Assembly: GCF_002368095.1 (NCBI RefSeq)
Contig: NZ_AP018227.1
Coordinates: forward strand, 2,458,538-2,522,537
Direction of reading: 5' to 3'
DNA length: 64,000 nucleotides
Source: Calothrix parasitica NIES-267
GTDB taxonomy: Bacteria; Cyanobacteriota; Cyanobacteriia; Cyanobacteriales; Nostocaceae
The notes beneath the pieces are model-generated. The model was not told the origin of the DNA, made no database searches, and was given only the letters and a program-made list of their open reading frames with translations. The translations under genes were made by a program, and so were the position numbers. Shown piece by piece: positions 33,211 through 44,577 of this stretch. The number at the start of each line of letters is the position of its first letter. Position 1 is the first letter of the stretch.

Positions 33211-35361
33211 CTACAGATTTTTTACAATTGCACCAAAATCCGCTAAAACGCGAGCGTGGTTACGCAATAACCCTAGTAAATACAGACGATTTTTCTTAAT
33301 ATCCGGATTGTCATCCATTACTAACACGCTTTCCGGACCGTCGAAGAATGTACTCACGGTTGGTGCGATTTTTTCTAATCCCGATATTAGTTGTTGGTAA
33401 TTTCGCTGCTGTTGTGCTGTTTGGGTTTGCGGTACTAATCCCAGGACGGCATTATAAAATGATTCTTCGGATGATTTTTGAAATAAGTCTTTTTTTACAA
33501 TTTCGCTGGGGTCTAATTTTTGAGTATCTAAGTCACCTTGTGCTGCTAATCTTGTGGAACGGTTGACGGTTTCGTAGATTTTATCTAGGCTACCGTTATT
33601 GCGAATTTGTTGTAAGAATAATGCGCGATCGCGAACGTCGAGTAAATCTTGTAATGCTCGTTCTGTATATTCTTTGTCGTTTTCTCCTAAAACAGCATTA
33701 ACTAAGTCGTAGTCGATATGTTTCTCATCTTGTAATAAGGTACGAATCCGTTGGAGGAAAAATTCTTCGAGGTCAGATACTAGTTTATTTTTATCTTTGT
33801 TATATTGATTCGCGAAATCATTTGCTGTTGATTCGAGTAGCTGCTGTAAATTAATCGTTAAATCGCCATCCCAAGTAATATTAACAATAGCAGTCGCGGC
33901 TCGACGTAATGCGAAGGGGTCGGAGGAACCAGTCGGAATCATTCCCAAACCGAAAATACTTACTAAAGTATCGAGTCTATCGGCAATAGCAACAACTCTA
34001 CCGGTAACAGTTTTTGGTAGAAAGTCGTCAGCACCTCTAGGTAAATAATGTTCAAAAATCGCGTTTGCTACAGCTTCGGGTTCGTTGGATTTAAAAGCGT
34101 ATTTTTGACCCATAATTCCCTGCAATTCCGGGAATTCATAAACCATCGAGCTAACCAAATCGGCTTTACATAATAAAGCTGCTCTTTGAACATGTTCTTG
34201 TTGCTGTGAATCTAAATTTAATTGCTTTGAAACTTTATCGGCAACAGTACAGATTCTATCAACCTTTTTTCGTAGAGAACCCAAATCCTTTTGGAAAGTA
34301 ACAGCTTCGAGTTCTGGTAAAAAACTTTCCAAAGATTGCTTGATATCGTTATCGTAGAAATATCTACCGTCGGATAATCTAGCGCGAATCACCCTTTCAT
34401 TACCCTTAGCAATAATATCCGATTTTTCCGGGTCGCCATTAGAAACCGTAATAAAATAAGGAAGTAATTCTTTGCTATCCTCAGATTTAAACACCGGAAA
34501 ATACTTTTGGTGAGAAACCATTACCGTAGTAATTACTTCCGGTGGTAACTCCAAAAATTCCGATTCAAAATTACCCACAACAGCAGTGGGATATTCAACC
34601 AAATTTACAACTTCCTCTAATAAATCGGGATAAATCGGAGCGTAACCATTATATTTCTTCGCTGCTTCTTGTACCTGAGTTGTAATCGTATTAATCCTGG
34701 TTTGAGTATCAGCAACCACGGAAGCGGAATTTAAAGTATTTAGATAATCGGTTGGTTGAGAAATAGTTACCTCATCCGGATGTAAAACCCGATGTCCCCT
34801 CGAAGAATTACCGCTTTTGACATTCTCCGAATTATTTTCAATTTCAATCGGTAAAACTTTATCGTCTAACAAAGCAATTAACCAGCGAATTGGACGAGAA
34901 AACTTTAAATCTCCATCACTCCACCGCATTAACCGCTTACCTTCCAACTTAAAAATCCAATTTGGAATTGCTTCGGTAAGAATATCAGCAGTAGAACGTC
35001 CCTTAATGCTCTTCTTTACAAAAACGAAATCACCCTTATCAGTAGGACGAACTTCCAATTGATTGACATCAACACCTTGCTTTTTCGCAAAACCTTCAGC
35101 AGCTTTGGTTGGATTACCATCCTTAAAAGCTGCTTTAGCAGGTGGTCCCTTTACTTCCTCCTCCCTATCAGCTTGTTTCTCCGGTAAACCTTTGATTAAT
35201 ACCGCTAACCTCCGGGGAGTACCGTAAATTTCCACCGCATTATTATCGAGAAAATTTTCTTTAAGAGATTCGGGAATAATCTGCTTCCACTGAGATAAAG
35301 CACCGCTGAGAAAACTTGCTGGTAACTCTTCCGTTCCGACTTCCAATAAAAAATTAGCCAT
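33211..35361 (-). CDS. glyS: Glycyl-tRNA synthetase beta subunit
   Basis: 716 residues from ATG 35361, full length for the beta chain of the heterotetrameric (alpha2-beta2) bacterial enzyme. It starts [14 protein letters not shown] and carries [26 protein letters not shown] and the HD-like segment with [26 protein letters not shown]. The beta subunit mediates tRNA(Gly) recognition; the alpha chain gene (glyQ) is not in the window. murD follows on the same strand. Confidence 0.97.
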   Translation of the reverse strand: MANFLLEVGTEELPASFLSGALSQWKQIIPESLKENFLDNNAVEIYGTPRRLAVLIKGLPEKQADREEEVKGPPAKAAFKDGNPTKAAEGFAKKQGVDVNQLEVRPTDKGDFVFVKKSIKGRSTADILTEAIPNWIFKLEGKRLMRWSDGDLKFSRPIRWLIALLDDKVLPIEIENNSENVKSGNSSRGHRVLHPDEVTISQPTDYLNTLNSASVVADTQTRINTITTQVQEAAKKYNGYAPIYPDLLEEVVNLVEYPTAVVGNFESEFLELPPEVITTVMVSHQKYFPVFKSEDSKELLPYFITVSNGDPEKSDIIAKGNERVIRARLSDGRYFYDNDIKQSLESFLPELEAVTFQKDLGSLRKKVDRICTVADKVSKQLNLDSQQQEHVQRAALLCKADLVSSMVYEFPELQGIMGQKYAFKSNEPEAVANAIFEHYLPRGADDFLPKTVTGRVVAIADRLDTLVSIFGLGMIPTGSSDPFALRRAATAIVNITWDGDLTINLQQLLESTANDFANQYNKDKNKLVSDLEEFFLQRIRTLLQDEKHIDYDLVNAVLGENDKEYTERALQDLLDVRDRALFLQQIRNNGSLDKIYETVNRSTRLAAQGDLDTQKLDPSEIVKKDLFQKSSEESFYNAVLGLVPQTQTAQQQRNYQQLISGLEKIAPTVSTFFDGPESVLVMDDNPDIKKNRLYLLGLLRNHARVLADFGAIVKNL

Positions 35362-35747
35362 AGCACACAGTTGATTATTAAGGAATGTCCTTTACAATTT
35401 CAACAGTTTACCGTGGGTTTTGGTTTGGTTGGTGGAGAATATATTTTTTTAACGCAGAGGGACGCAGAGGCTAACGCAAAGGAACGCTGAGGAGAGAGAT
35501 AAGAGAGAGATATTTATTATATGGTGCTGTGACGCTTTGATGATTTTTCTACGTAGTGACAATTTTATAGCAAGCGTCACGCACTATCTAGGTTTTGTTG
35601 ATTATAGTATCAGCCAAAGAATAGAATTCCCTACTCTTGGGGGTACATAAATTAAAATGGATTGACCAAACAATTCGACAAATGGAAAATAATATTCGTT
35701 TGTTTCAATTGGGTAATCAAAAATTTTAGTCAATCATTATAAGCCAA
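35362..35747. repeat. Intergenic repeats between divergent glyS and pentapeptide gene
   Basis: An AACGCAGAGG-type imperfect tandem repeat lies at about 35451-35500 and an inverted pair GGTGCTGTGACGC ... GCGTCACGCACTA at about 35523-35592, a relative of the 14707 family. The final 100 bases before 35748 are AT-rich and probably carry the promoter. Confidence 0.65.
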
Positions 35748-38051
35748 ATGCATTTACAAGAACTATTAAAGCGTTATGCTGCTGGAGAAAGAGATTTTTC
35801 GGGAGTTGATTTAAGTGGTGCAGATTTTGATGACTTTTCAGGACAAAAAAAATTAAGTGAAATTAATCTTAGTAACTCAAATCTAAGTAAAGTAAACTTC
35901 AGCAACGTTAGGCTTAAAGCAGCAAATTTCAGTGGAGCAAATTTAAAAGAAGCTAAATTCCGGTACTGTGAACTTAGTAGAGCTAATTTCACTAATGCTG
36001 ATATGGAAAAAGTGAAAATTAGCTATCACGACATGAAAAAAGCTAATTTCACCGGGGCTAATTTAACTGATGCTAACCTACAATGCTCAAATCTAATCGA
36101 AGCTAATTTTAATAAGGCTAATTTAAGTAATACAAAATTAGTGGGTGCTGACTTGAGTAATGCGGATTTTCGGAATGCAATTATAAATAATACTTCTTTC
36201 AGTGAAGGCTATTCTTCATATCGTAATACTAAACTTTCCTATGCGAATTTAAGCAATCTGGATTTAAGTGGAATTAGTTTAGAAAGCGTAGATTTAAGTC
36301 ATGCTAATTTAATTAAAACTAATTTAAGTAATGCGGACTTCACAGGAGCTAATTTAACTTATGCTAATTTAAATAAAGCTAACTTAACTAAGGCATATTT
36401 TGGCAGTAGCTGGGTTAAACGGGGTATAAGGATTACTCAATTTAATTTTGAATATCATTATTACCAACGTTATTTAGGAGCTAATTTAAGTAATGCGGAT
36501 TTGAGCAGTGCAAATTTGACTGAAGCTAATTTAAGCGATACGAACCTTAGCAATACAAACTTAACAGATGCACAATTAGATGAAGTCATTTTAACCCGTG
36601 CATTACTGCAAAATACTCGAATTTATGATTTAAACAAAATTAATAGTAAATATAGACTTGTTTGGCAAATTTTTAATGATGATTTTGAAAAGCAAGATAT
36701 GCAGGGAGTAGATTTAAGTGAAGTTAATCTCAACGAAGCTGATTTAAGCGGTATTGATTTAAGAAATACATCTTTTGTAAATTCTAGCTTGATGAAAACT
36801 AATTTTAAAGATTCCAATCTAGAGAAAGTCGATTTCAATAATTCAAACCTCTGTTACGCAAATTTGAGCGAAACTAGTTTAAGACAAGCAAATTTAAGTG
36901 AAGCTTATTTAGAAAACGCTAATTTAAGCAAGGCTAACTTAAATAAAGCGAATATGCAAAAAATATATCTTTTCTCAACCAATTTAACTGAAGCTAACCT
37001 TAATCAAGCAAATCTACAAAATGCTCGTATAGCTGCGAATAACCTGACAAATGCGAGCTTAATTGATGCAAATCTTTCTTTTGCTAATTTAATAGGTGGA
37101 ACAAGGTTAAAAGGTGTAAGTTTAGCAACAGTTAATTTAACAGGAACAAAATTATTTCATGCTGATTTATCAGAAGCATTAGATATTCCTAGCTTTATAC
37201 TATCCCCTTCCGCTCCAGCACAATCAGAAAATATCAATTTACTAAAAACATTACAAACAACATCAAAAGATTTGACTCATATGAGCGAAGGTGATGAACC
37301 ATATCAAATTTTTCTTTGGGATATAGCGACGAAAGGAGAATTTACCTTCGAGCGATTGTTGCTTTCAATGGGAGTTCTCACACCTGTTAATACGGAAGAC
37401 TTTTTCACAAATATTTCATATCAAAATCTCAACGATACTAAAGAACTAGCTGAAGCTTACAACCATCTACTGTCAAATATTCAATCTCATATAAATGATA
37501 TAGAGCTTTACGAATTGACAACCGAAAGTTTACAAAACAGTTGCTCTATTATGCTCTACATTATATTAGCTCGTATAAAATCAGGAGATTGGTTAGGAAT
37601 ATCAACAATTGTAGACTTTGGAGAACAAGGAAATTCGTCACCCATATTTTGTATACAAGATAATGCAACTGAGAAATCGGAAAATATAGAGCTTGTTAGA
37701 AAATTAAATGATATTACTACCGAAATTAATGCGTTATTACCTGATTCCGAAGCAACAGACAGTTTAGTTTGGGAAATAGGTGAAAATCGTGAATTTGTAT
37801 TTCATAATCTATTAATGTCTACTAAGCATTTAACAATTGATGAATATCGGGAAGATTTCTTCCAACAATATAGGTATGACGAACATGAAGAGGAATATAT
37901 TCAAAGACAAGCAGTAGCAGATTTAGTGAAAGGAAATCTAATAAATTTACGTTTGTACAGATTAGGAGCTACAAACCTTGATTTCTATTTAATGGGTGAA
38001 GCTGAAAATGGAGATTGGATTGGTATTCGTACAGAAGTTACTTGGACTTGA
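35748..38051 (+). CDS. Pentapeptide-repeat protein fused to two NuiA-like nuclease-inhibitor domains
   Basis: 767 residues. The N-terminus LKRYAAGERDFSGVDLSGAD is the standard opening of cyanobacterial pentapeptide proteins. Residues about 15-480 hold dozens of A(N/D)LxxA units that should form right-handed quadrilateral beta-helices, broken by two inserts (about 220-245, KRGIRITQFNFEYHYY, and about 290-320). From about 497 two tandem domains follow. The first (about 497-625) has LTHMSEGDEPYQIFLWDI and LYILARIKSGDWLGISTIV. The second (about 640-767) has LVWEIG and LMGEAENGDWIGIRTEVTW. Both have the pattern of nuclease A inhibitor (NuiA), which blocks the NucA DNase of Anabaena. The fusion suggests a repeat-scaffolded inhibitor or sensor. 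The pentapeptide part is certain; the NuiA part rests on motif recognition. Confidence 0.8.
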   Translation: MHLQELLKRYAAGERDFSGVDLSGADFDDFSGQKKLSEINLSNSNLSKVNFSNVRLKAANFSGANLKEAKFRYCELSRANFTNADMEKVKISYHDMKKANFTGANLTDANLQCSNLIEANFNKANLSNTKLVGADLSNADFRNAIINNTSFSEGYSSYRNTKLSYANLSNLDLSGISLESVDLSHANLIKTNLSNADFTGANLTYANLNKANLTKAYFGSSWVKRGIRITQFNFEYHYYQRYLGANLSNADLSSANLTEANLSDTNLSNTNLTDAQLDEVILTRALLQNTRIYDLNKINSKYRLVWQIFNDDFEKQDMQGVDLSEVNLNEADLSGIDLRNTSFVNSSLMKTNFKDSNLEKVDFNNSNLCYANLSETSLRQANLSEAYLENANLSKANLNKANMQKIYLFSTNLTEANLNQANLQNARIAANNLTNASLIDANLSFANLIGGTRLKGVSLATVNLTGTKLFHADLSEALDIPSFILSPSAPAQSENINLLKTLQTTSKDLTHMSEGDEPYQIFLWDIATKGEFTFERLLLSMGVLTPVNTEDFFTNISYQNLNDTKELAEAYNHLLSNIQSHINDIELYELTTESLQNSCSIMLYIILARIKSGDWLGISTIVDFGEQGNSSPIFCIQDNATEKSENIELVRKLNDITTEINALLPDSEATDSLVWEIGENREFVFHNLLMSTKHLTIDEYREDFFQQYRYDEHEEEYIQRQAVADLVKGNLINLRLYRLGATNLDFYLMGEAENGDWIGIRTEVTWT

Positions 38052-38088
38052 AAATCAATCTATAGTCATTGTGATACCGAAATATAAA

Positions 38089-38124
38089 AAAATCAGCAGC
38101 ACCTTTAAATTAGGCTTCTGCTGA
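38089..38124 (-). terminator. Rho-independent terminator of DM13 gene 1
   Basis: On the minus strand ATCAGCAG ... CTGCTGAT forms an eight-base-pair stem, followed by a T-run. Homologous terminators follow the two related genes, at about 38833-38873 and 39412-39446. Confidence 0.75.
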
Positions 38125-38215
38125 TGAAATAGTGTATGAGGTGTTAGAGCAATAAGAAAATTATAGTTACATATAAAATTACTTATAAAAGTACAGATAA
38201 AAATGATTTTAAGAT

Positions 38216-38689
38216 TTAAACACCTCTCAAACTAGCAAAACCAAAGGTAGCATTGAATTCTTCGCACCAAATTCCTACAGATTTATAATTAGCAAGGTTT
38301 ACATTATTAGGAATTGCATAACGCTGTTTACCGTTGAAGCTTTTGATTCTACCTAATGTAATGTAATTTCCTTCTCTAATATTTAAAGGTATACTGCTGT
38401 TTCTATGTAAAATAATTTTGACATCTGGGCCGTTTCCGGTACTGAATGCTTTATCAAATTCTAAATAACGCTTTCCGTTAATATTCACGATTTTAGCTTT
38501 ACCACTCGTTGCTTTCTCAGCTTTAACAAAGTTACCGGATGCAATCAATGATGTTGATTTTGCTGCGACTCTAACACTTCTTCCTGCTCTTTGAGCTTGT
38601 GCTGGTTGAGCGTTGATTGCAAGTTGTCCGACACTACCGAATAATACGATTGATGCAATTCCGAAACCAGCTAATTTATTGAATTTCAT
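38216..38689 (-). CDS. Secreted DM13-domain protein, copy 1
   Basis: 157 residues from ATG 38689. The signal peptide FGIASIVLFGSVGQLAINAQPAQAQ ends at AQA. The mature domain (about 45-157) reads ASGNFVKAEKATSGKAKIVNINGKRYLEFDKAFSTGNGPDVKIIL, then YAIPNNVNLANYKSVGIWCEEF with a conserved Cys; this is the DM13 (electron-transfer DM13) pattern. The GTGPD-equivalent STGNGPD is intact. It has a near-identical copy at 39533 (only about five substitutions). The function is unknown; DM13 proteins are proposed redox or surface proteins. Confidence 0.85.
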   Translation of the reverse strand: MKFNKLAGFGIASIVLFGSVGQLAINAQPAQAQRAGRSVRVAAKSTSLIASGNFVKAEKATSGKAKIVNINGKRYLEFDKAFSTGNGPDVKIILHRNSSIPLNIREGNYITLGRIKSFNGKQRYAIPNNVNLANYKSVGIWCEEFNATFGFASLRGV

Positions 38690-38901
38690 TTGTTGTTACC
38701 TCTTGTTTAACTCGTTTGCTTGTTTTCTTTTCCTTGATTACTAATATGAACGATGAAGCTGAGGAGGTAATGATTCGTAACTGAGGAAACACTAAGAGTT
38801 ATCTGAGAAAACTGAGAGATTTTTATAAATATAAAAAATCAGCAGAACTCACTAAATTCGAGTCTGCTGATGATATTGTCTGTGTTTTGAGTTGAAAACA
38901 A

Positions 38902-39267
38902 TTAAAACAACCTTGCTCGACCAAATCTTTCATGGAAATCATTACCGGTGCTGAAAGAATTATCAAAGTCCACATGATTTCTATGAATACCTCTACCACG
39001 GTTGATAAAAACGGGATTGTAGTTACGTCTAAAGTTACGTCCGAAAGCACGTCTACGATTGCGTATGAATCTGCTTTTGCGGTTACGTCTAATGCGTCTG
39101 TGACGACGAGATTTACCTTTAATGACTTTCTTGGCTAGGACTAAATTATTGGATGCAACTACATTATTATTGGAAACTTCTAATGCTTTGACTGGTGCTA
39201 TTTCACCAATGCTTCCAAATAATACTAAAGATACAATTCCGAAACCAGCTAATTTATTAAGTTTCAT
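38902..39267 (-). CDS. Diverged secreted relative of the DM13 genes, Arg/Asn-rich
   Basis: 121 residues from ATG 39267. The signal peptide MKLNKLAGFGIVSLVLFGS is close to that of the DM13 neighbours. A short VVASNNLVLAKKVIKGKSR segment corresponds to the start of the DM13 core, then an Arg/Asn-rich basic block (about 55-95, RRNRKS, RRAFGRNFRRN) replaces the middle. The DFDNSFSTGND motif returns near 100-110 and the protein then ends at once. It is thus a truncated, strongly diverged copy. It is either a pseudogene kept open or a new basic surface peptide. Confidence 0.65.
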   Translation of the reverse strand: MKLNKLAGFGIVSLVLFGSIGEIAPVKALEVSNNNVVASNNLVLAKKVIKGKSRRHRRIRRNRKSRFIRNRRRAFGRNFRRNYNPVFINRGRGIHRNHVDFDNSFSTGNDFHERFGRARLF

Positions 39268-39411
39268 TTTTGTTACCTCTTGTTGGGATTAAAGTTTTTT
39301 ATTTCCTTTCGTTACTTATTACTATGAGGGATGAAGCTGAGATAGTAATTATTGCTAGCTGAGGTAATAGTTAGAGTTATCTGAGAAAAATGAGCGATTT
39401 TTACAAATACA

Positions 39412-39446
39412 AAAAATCAGCAGAATCCATTTAGGGTAATGCTGAT
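39412..39446 (-). terminator. Terminator of DM13 gene 2
   Basis: On the minus strand, ATCAGCAT ... CTGCTGAT with a following T-rich run; the stem has diverged from copy 1 by one base. It lies about 85 bases downstream of the stop codon. Confidence 0.65.
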
Positions 39447-39532
39447 GAAATAGTGTATGAGGTGTCAGAGCAATAAGAAAATAAAATTACATATAAGAGT
39501 ATAGATAAAAGTGAATTTTATATTTTCAAAAT

Positions 39533-40006
39533 CTAAGCACCTCTCAAACTTGCAAAACCAAAGGTAGCGTTAAATTCCTCACACCAAATCCCTACAGATT
39601 TATAATTAGCAAGGTTTACATTATTAGGAATTACATAACGCTGTTTACCGTTGAAGCTTTTGATTCTACCTAATGTAATATAATTTCCTTCTCTTATATT
39701 GAGGGGAATGCTGCTGTTTCTATGTAAAATAATTTTGACATCTGGGCCGTTTCCGGTGCTGAATGCTTTATCAAATTCTAGATAACGTCTACCGTTAACG
39801 TTTACAATTTTAGCTTTACCACTCGTTGCTTTCTCAGCTTTAACAAAGTGACCGGATGCTATCAGTGATGTTGATTTTGCTGCTACTCTAACGCTTCTTC
39901 CTGCTCTTTGAGCTTGTGCTGGTTGTGCGTTAATTGCAAGTTGTCCGACGCTACCGAATAATACAATAGATGCGATTCCGAAACCAGCTAATTTGTTGAA
40001 TTTCAT
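39533..40006 (-). CDS. Secreted DM13-domain protein, copy 2
   Basis: 157 residues from ATG 40006, almost identical to the product of 38216 (changes such as SGNF/SGHF, NINGKR/NVNGRR, RYAIP/RYVIP, RGV/RGA). The upstream regions are also duplicated: TGAAGCTGAGGAGGTAATGATT and CACTAAGAGTTATCTGAGAAAA occur before both genes and, in shortened form, before the middle gene. The three genes plus terminators therefore arose by repeated segmental duplication of about 0.7-1.3 kb units. Confidence 0.85.
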   Translation of the reverse strand: MKFNKLAGFGIASIVLFGSVGQLAINAQPAQAQRAGRSVRVAAKSTSLIASGHFVKAEKATSGKAKIVNVNGRRYLEFDKAFSTGNGPDVKIILHRNSSIPLNIREGNYITLGRIKSFNGKQRYVIPNNVNLANYKSVGIWCEEFNATFGFASLRGA

Positions 40007-42364
<2,358 letters not shown>

Positions 42365-42390
42365 ACAGTTATGAGTTATTAGTTACCTGT

Positions 42391-42750
42391 TAAGTAAGTG
42401 GGTCAAATTAAATATAAAACCTCACCCTGCCTGCGGCTTCCCTCTCCTTCTTAAGGCTAGGGTGTACACACAATTCTCCCCACATACGTTTCAGGGATTT
42501 TAACCCCCTTAAATCGTCATTGCGAGGAGGAACGACGTTAGCGGAGCGTGTCCGATAGGACATAGCAACCGCAAAGTGTTGGGATTGCTTCGCTTCGCTC
42601 GCAATGACTGGTTTTCAGCGATTTTAATCTGAATTTGAAAGCCACTTCCAGGTAGGATTTTAAGACTTCTGTGTACACCGTAGCCTTCTTAAGGAGAGGG
42701 ATTGAGGGTGAGGTTTCATCTTATATTTAATTACGTCTATCTACTTATTA
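42391..42750. mobile_element. 360-bp composite MITE, inverted relative of the element at 24908
   Basis: The outer ends TAAGTAAGTGGGTCAAATTA and TACGTCTATCTACTTATTA match, in reverse order, the ends of the element at 24908-25184. Inner arms CCTCTCCTTCTTAAGG and CCTTCTTAAGGAGAGG and GTGTACAC arms are also shared. The centre is different: a palindrome GTCATTGCGA ... TCGCAATGAC (42516-42608) of the type found at 10267-10356 replaces the AGATCCCCC palindrome. Confidence 0.8.
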
Positions 42751-42926
42751 GCTATCAAGAAATAATTACCAGTGGATTACTATCGATAGTGAGCAAGATG
42801 CTTCCACTACAATGATATTTTGCAATTCATCAAAGTAATTTTGATTATAAATGCTTTTTGTTTGAGCATAATACACTTTGATAAACCTCACCCCTTCCTC
42901 TCTCCAAAATATCGGATAGGGGTCAA
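42751..42926. other. Short non-coding stretch after the MITE
   Basis: AT-rich DNA with CTATCGATAG at about 42780-42790 (a perfect 10-base palindrome) and CTCACCCCTTCCTCTC. No gene seen. Confidence 0.4.
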
Positions 42927-43676
42927 TTATATTTGACTGATAACTGCTTGAGCTTTACCAATATATTCAAATAATCGAGCATCGGGGAATCCAAATTGCT
43001 GCTGCATTGTTGGATATTCTGCTTGCACCATATTATTTAAACCGTTGATTACACCAGAATTTTCACCAGTAAAACTTTCCACTAATTCCGACCAACGTTT
43101 AGCTAAAGCAAGCACTTTTTCATCGGTTGGTTCGGTTCCTTTATCCATTTCTGTTTGCACCGCTGCAAATAAATCTTGCCAATCTTTTTGTACCCGCTCA
43201 ATTTCTTCTTCACCCAACATTTGAGCGCGTTCATCTAAATATTGGCGTTGCTCTTTGGTGTAATATTGATTAAATAATTCTTCAGACATTTTAGTTACCT
43301 CAATAGTTTTCATCAAATCATCTATCTCAACCTTTTCTTCAGCTTTTAAATGGATATAAATTCCAGCGAGCAGTCTTGTCAGCTGCTGCTGAAGTTCAAT
43401 TTGCTGATTTAATTTATCAACGTGCGCTTTAATCGCTTTTGCTGGTGAAAAATCTGGATTTTGTAAACAATCCTTTATTTCTTCTAAACTAAAACCTAAC
43501 TGTTTTAAAGAAAGAATTTGTTGTAATCGAATAATATCTTCTTCCCGATATAAACGATGTCCCGAGCTTGAATACTCAGAAGGTTTCAAAATACCAATCT
43601 CATCGTAATGATGCAAAGTACGGACAGTTAAACCAGTCAGCGAAGCTAATTCACCGACTTTCCAAGAAGATTGCAC
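42927..43676 (-). CDS. MerR-family regulator with TipAS-like ligand-binding domain
   Basis: 249 residues from a GTG start at 43676 with GAGGGG eleven bases upstream. The N-terminal MerR winged helix (about 5-75) reads VGELASLTGLTVRTLHHYDEIGILKPSEYSSSGHRLY. A coiled coil (about 80-110) follows, then a TipAS antibiotic-binding-type domain (about 125-245) with FNQYYTKEQRQYLDERAQMLGEE and DARLFEYIGKAQAVI. TipA-like regulators sense multiple drugs and activate their own and efflux genes. The MATE transporter at 44578-45936 is close but reads the other side of a small gene, so a link is only suggested. Confidence 0.9.
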   Translation of the reverse strand: MQSSWKVGELASLTGLTVRTLHHYDEIGILKPSEYSSSGHRLYREEDIIRLQQILSLKQLGFSLEEIKDCLQNPDFSPAKAIKAHVDKLNQQIELQQQLTRLLAGIYIHLKAEEKVEIDDLMKTIEVTKMSEELFNQYYTKEQRQYLDERAQMLGEEEIERVQKDWQDLFAAVQTEMDKGTEPTDEKVLALAKRWSELVESFTGENSGVINGLNNMVQAEYPTMQQQFGFPDARLFEYIGKAQAVISQI

Positions 43677-44116
43677 AACTATTTACCCCTCGTTCAAGAC
43701 TTTTCTCAACGACATCTTGAATCTAAACCCTCACGTTACGTGAGGTGCAAGGGGTTTTGAAAAAATATTTTTGATACTGATAATGAAGAGTGTAGAGACG
43801 TTAAAGTGTAACGTCTTATGAAATTTACTGTAATTAAGATTGATTAATTCGCTTTCGCATTTCTGCTTCAAGTTCCTCATCTGTAGTTACAACCACTCCA
43901 GGACGAGAACTTAATCTTTAAATACATCTCACTGCATAATTTACTAACATAATCCCTAATAAGATTTTAGATTCGAGATATAGCCAACCGTAAAATCACC
44001 TAAAAATTAAAATTATTTTCAGGAATCTTTCCGAAACCACGATTGATACGGTGAAGCTTAAATTACAAACAACTGGTTAATTATCTAATTTTACTTTGGA
44101 GTGAAAAAACTAAATC
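43677..44116. other. Intergenic region with a broken hairpin repeat and a gene tail
   Basis: 440 bases. At about 43793-43817 a decayed GTAGAGACGTT ... AACGTCTTA palindrome relates to the 22438 family. A minus-strand gene remnant lies at 43834-43917 (listed separately). The rest has no gene. Confidence 0.5.
43834..43917 (-). pseudogene. Isolated C-terminal remnant of an unknown gene
   Basis: The minus frame reads RLSSRPGVVVTTDEELEAEMRKRINQS then stop, with a stop codon immediately before it and no start codon. The peptide has the look of a real charged C-terminal helix following a conserved PGVVVTTDEEL stretch, so I read it as the tail of a deleted small gene (antitoxin-like size), not a new gene. 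Identity unknown. Confidence 0.35.
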
Positions 44117-44482
44117 ATGACCGCTTTCAATCATCCACAAGAGCAAAACCACCAAGATTCACAAGCTAATAATAATTTACAAAACAAATCAAAAGATATG
44201 AATAAAGAGAAAAAAAGCTTGTTCGGAAGTAAAACTTTTTGGGGTGTTGTATTCACATCAACCGCAGCAATTGCACCAATTATTGGCAATAATGTAGACA
44301 CAATAGTACAGAATAAGCCTGAACCTGTAAACTACGGTCAAGATGCTGCTCAAATAGTAGTAATTGTTTGCGGTGCAGCAGCATCAATTGTCGGTAGAGT
44401 CGAAGCTAAATCACCCATTTATACTCCCAAATGGATGCCAGGACCAAGCGATACAGATTTTGACTCAGAGGAAATTAGTTAA
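44117..44482 (+). CDS. Small membrane protein of unknown function
   Basis: 121 residues from ATG 44117. A Gln/Asn-rich hydrophilic head (1-35) is followed by two hydrophobic helices at about 39-60 and 76-97 and a Pro/Asp-rich tail. The pattern KTFWGVVFTSTAAIAPIIGNNV ... IVCGAAASIVGRVEAKSPI resembles the general layout of holin-like and phage-lysis-adjacent two-helix proteins, but without surrounding phage genes I do not assign that role. GGAGTG at about 44098-44103 is a weak ribosome binding site. Confidence 0.7.
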   Translation: MTAFNHPQEQNHQDSQANNNLQNKSKDMNKEKKSLFGSKTFWGVVFTSTAAIAPIIGNNVDTIVQNKPEPVNYGQDAAQIVVIVCGAAASIVGRVEAKSPIYTPKWMPGPSDTDFDSEEIS

Positions 44483-44577
44483 TTCATGAATAATAATATA
44501 GATATTTATTTTAATGTTTCAGGTTGCATCTTAAATTTTACATAAGAAGGGTTAAAATTCTTACTACAAACTATTAT

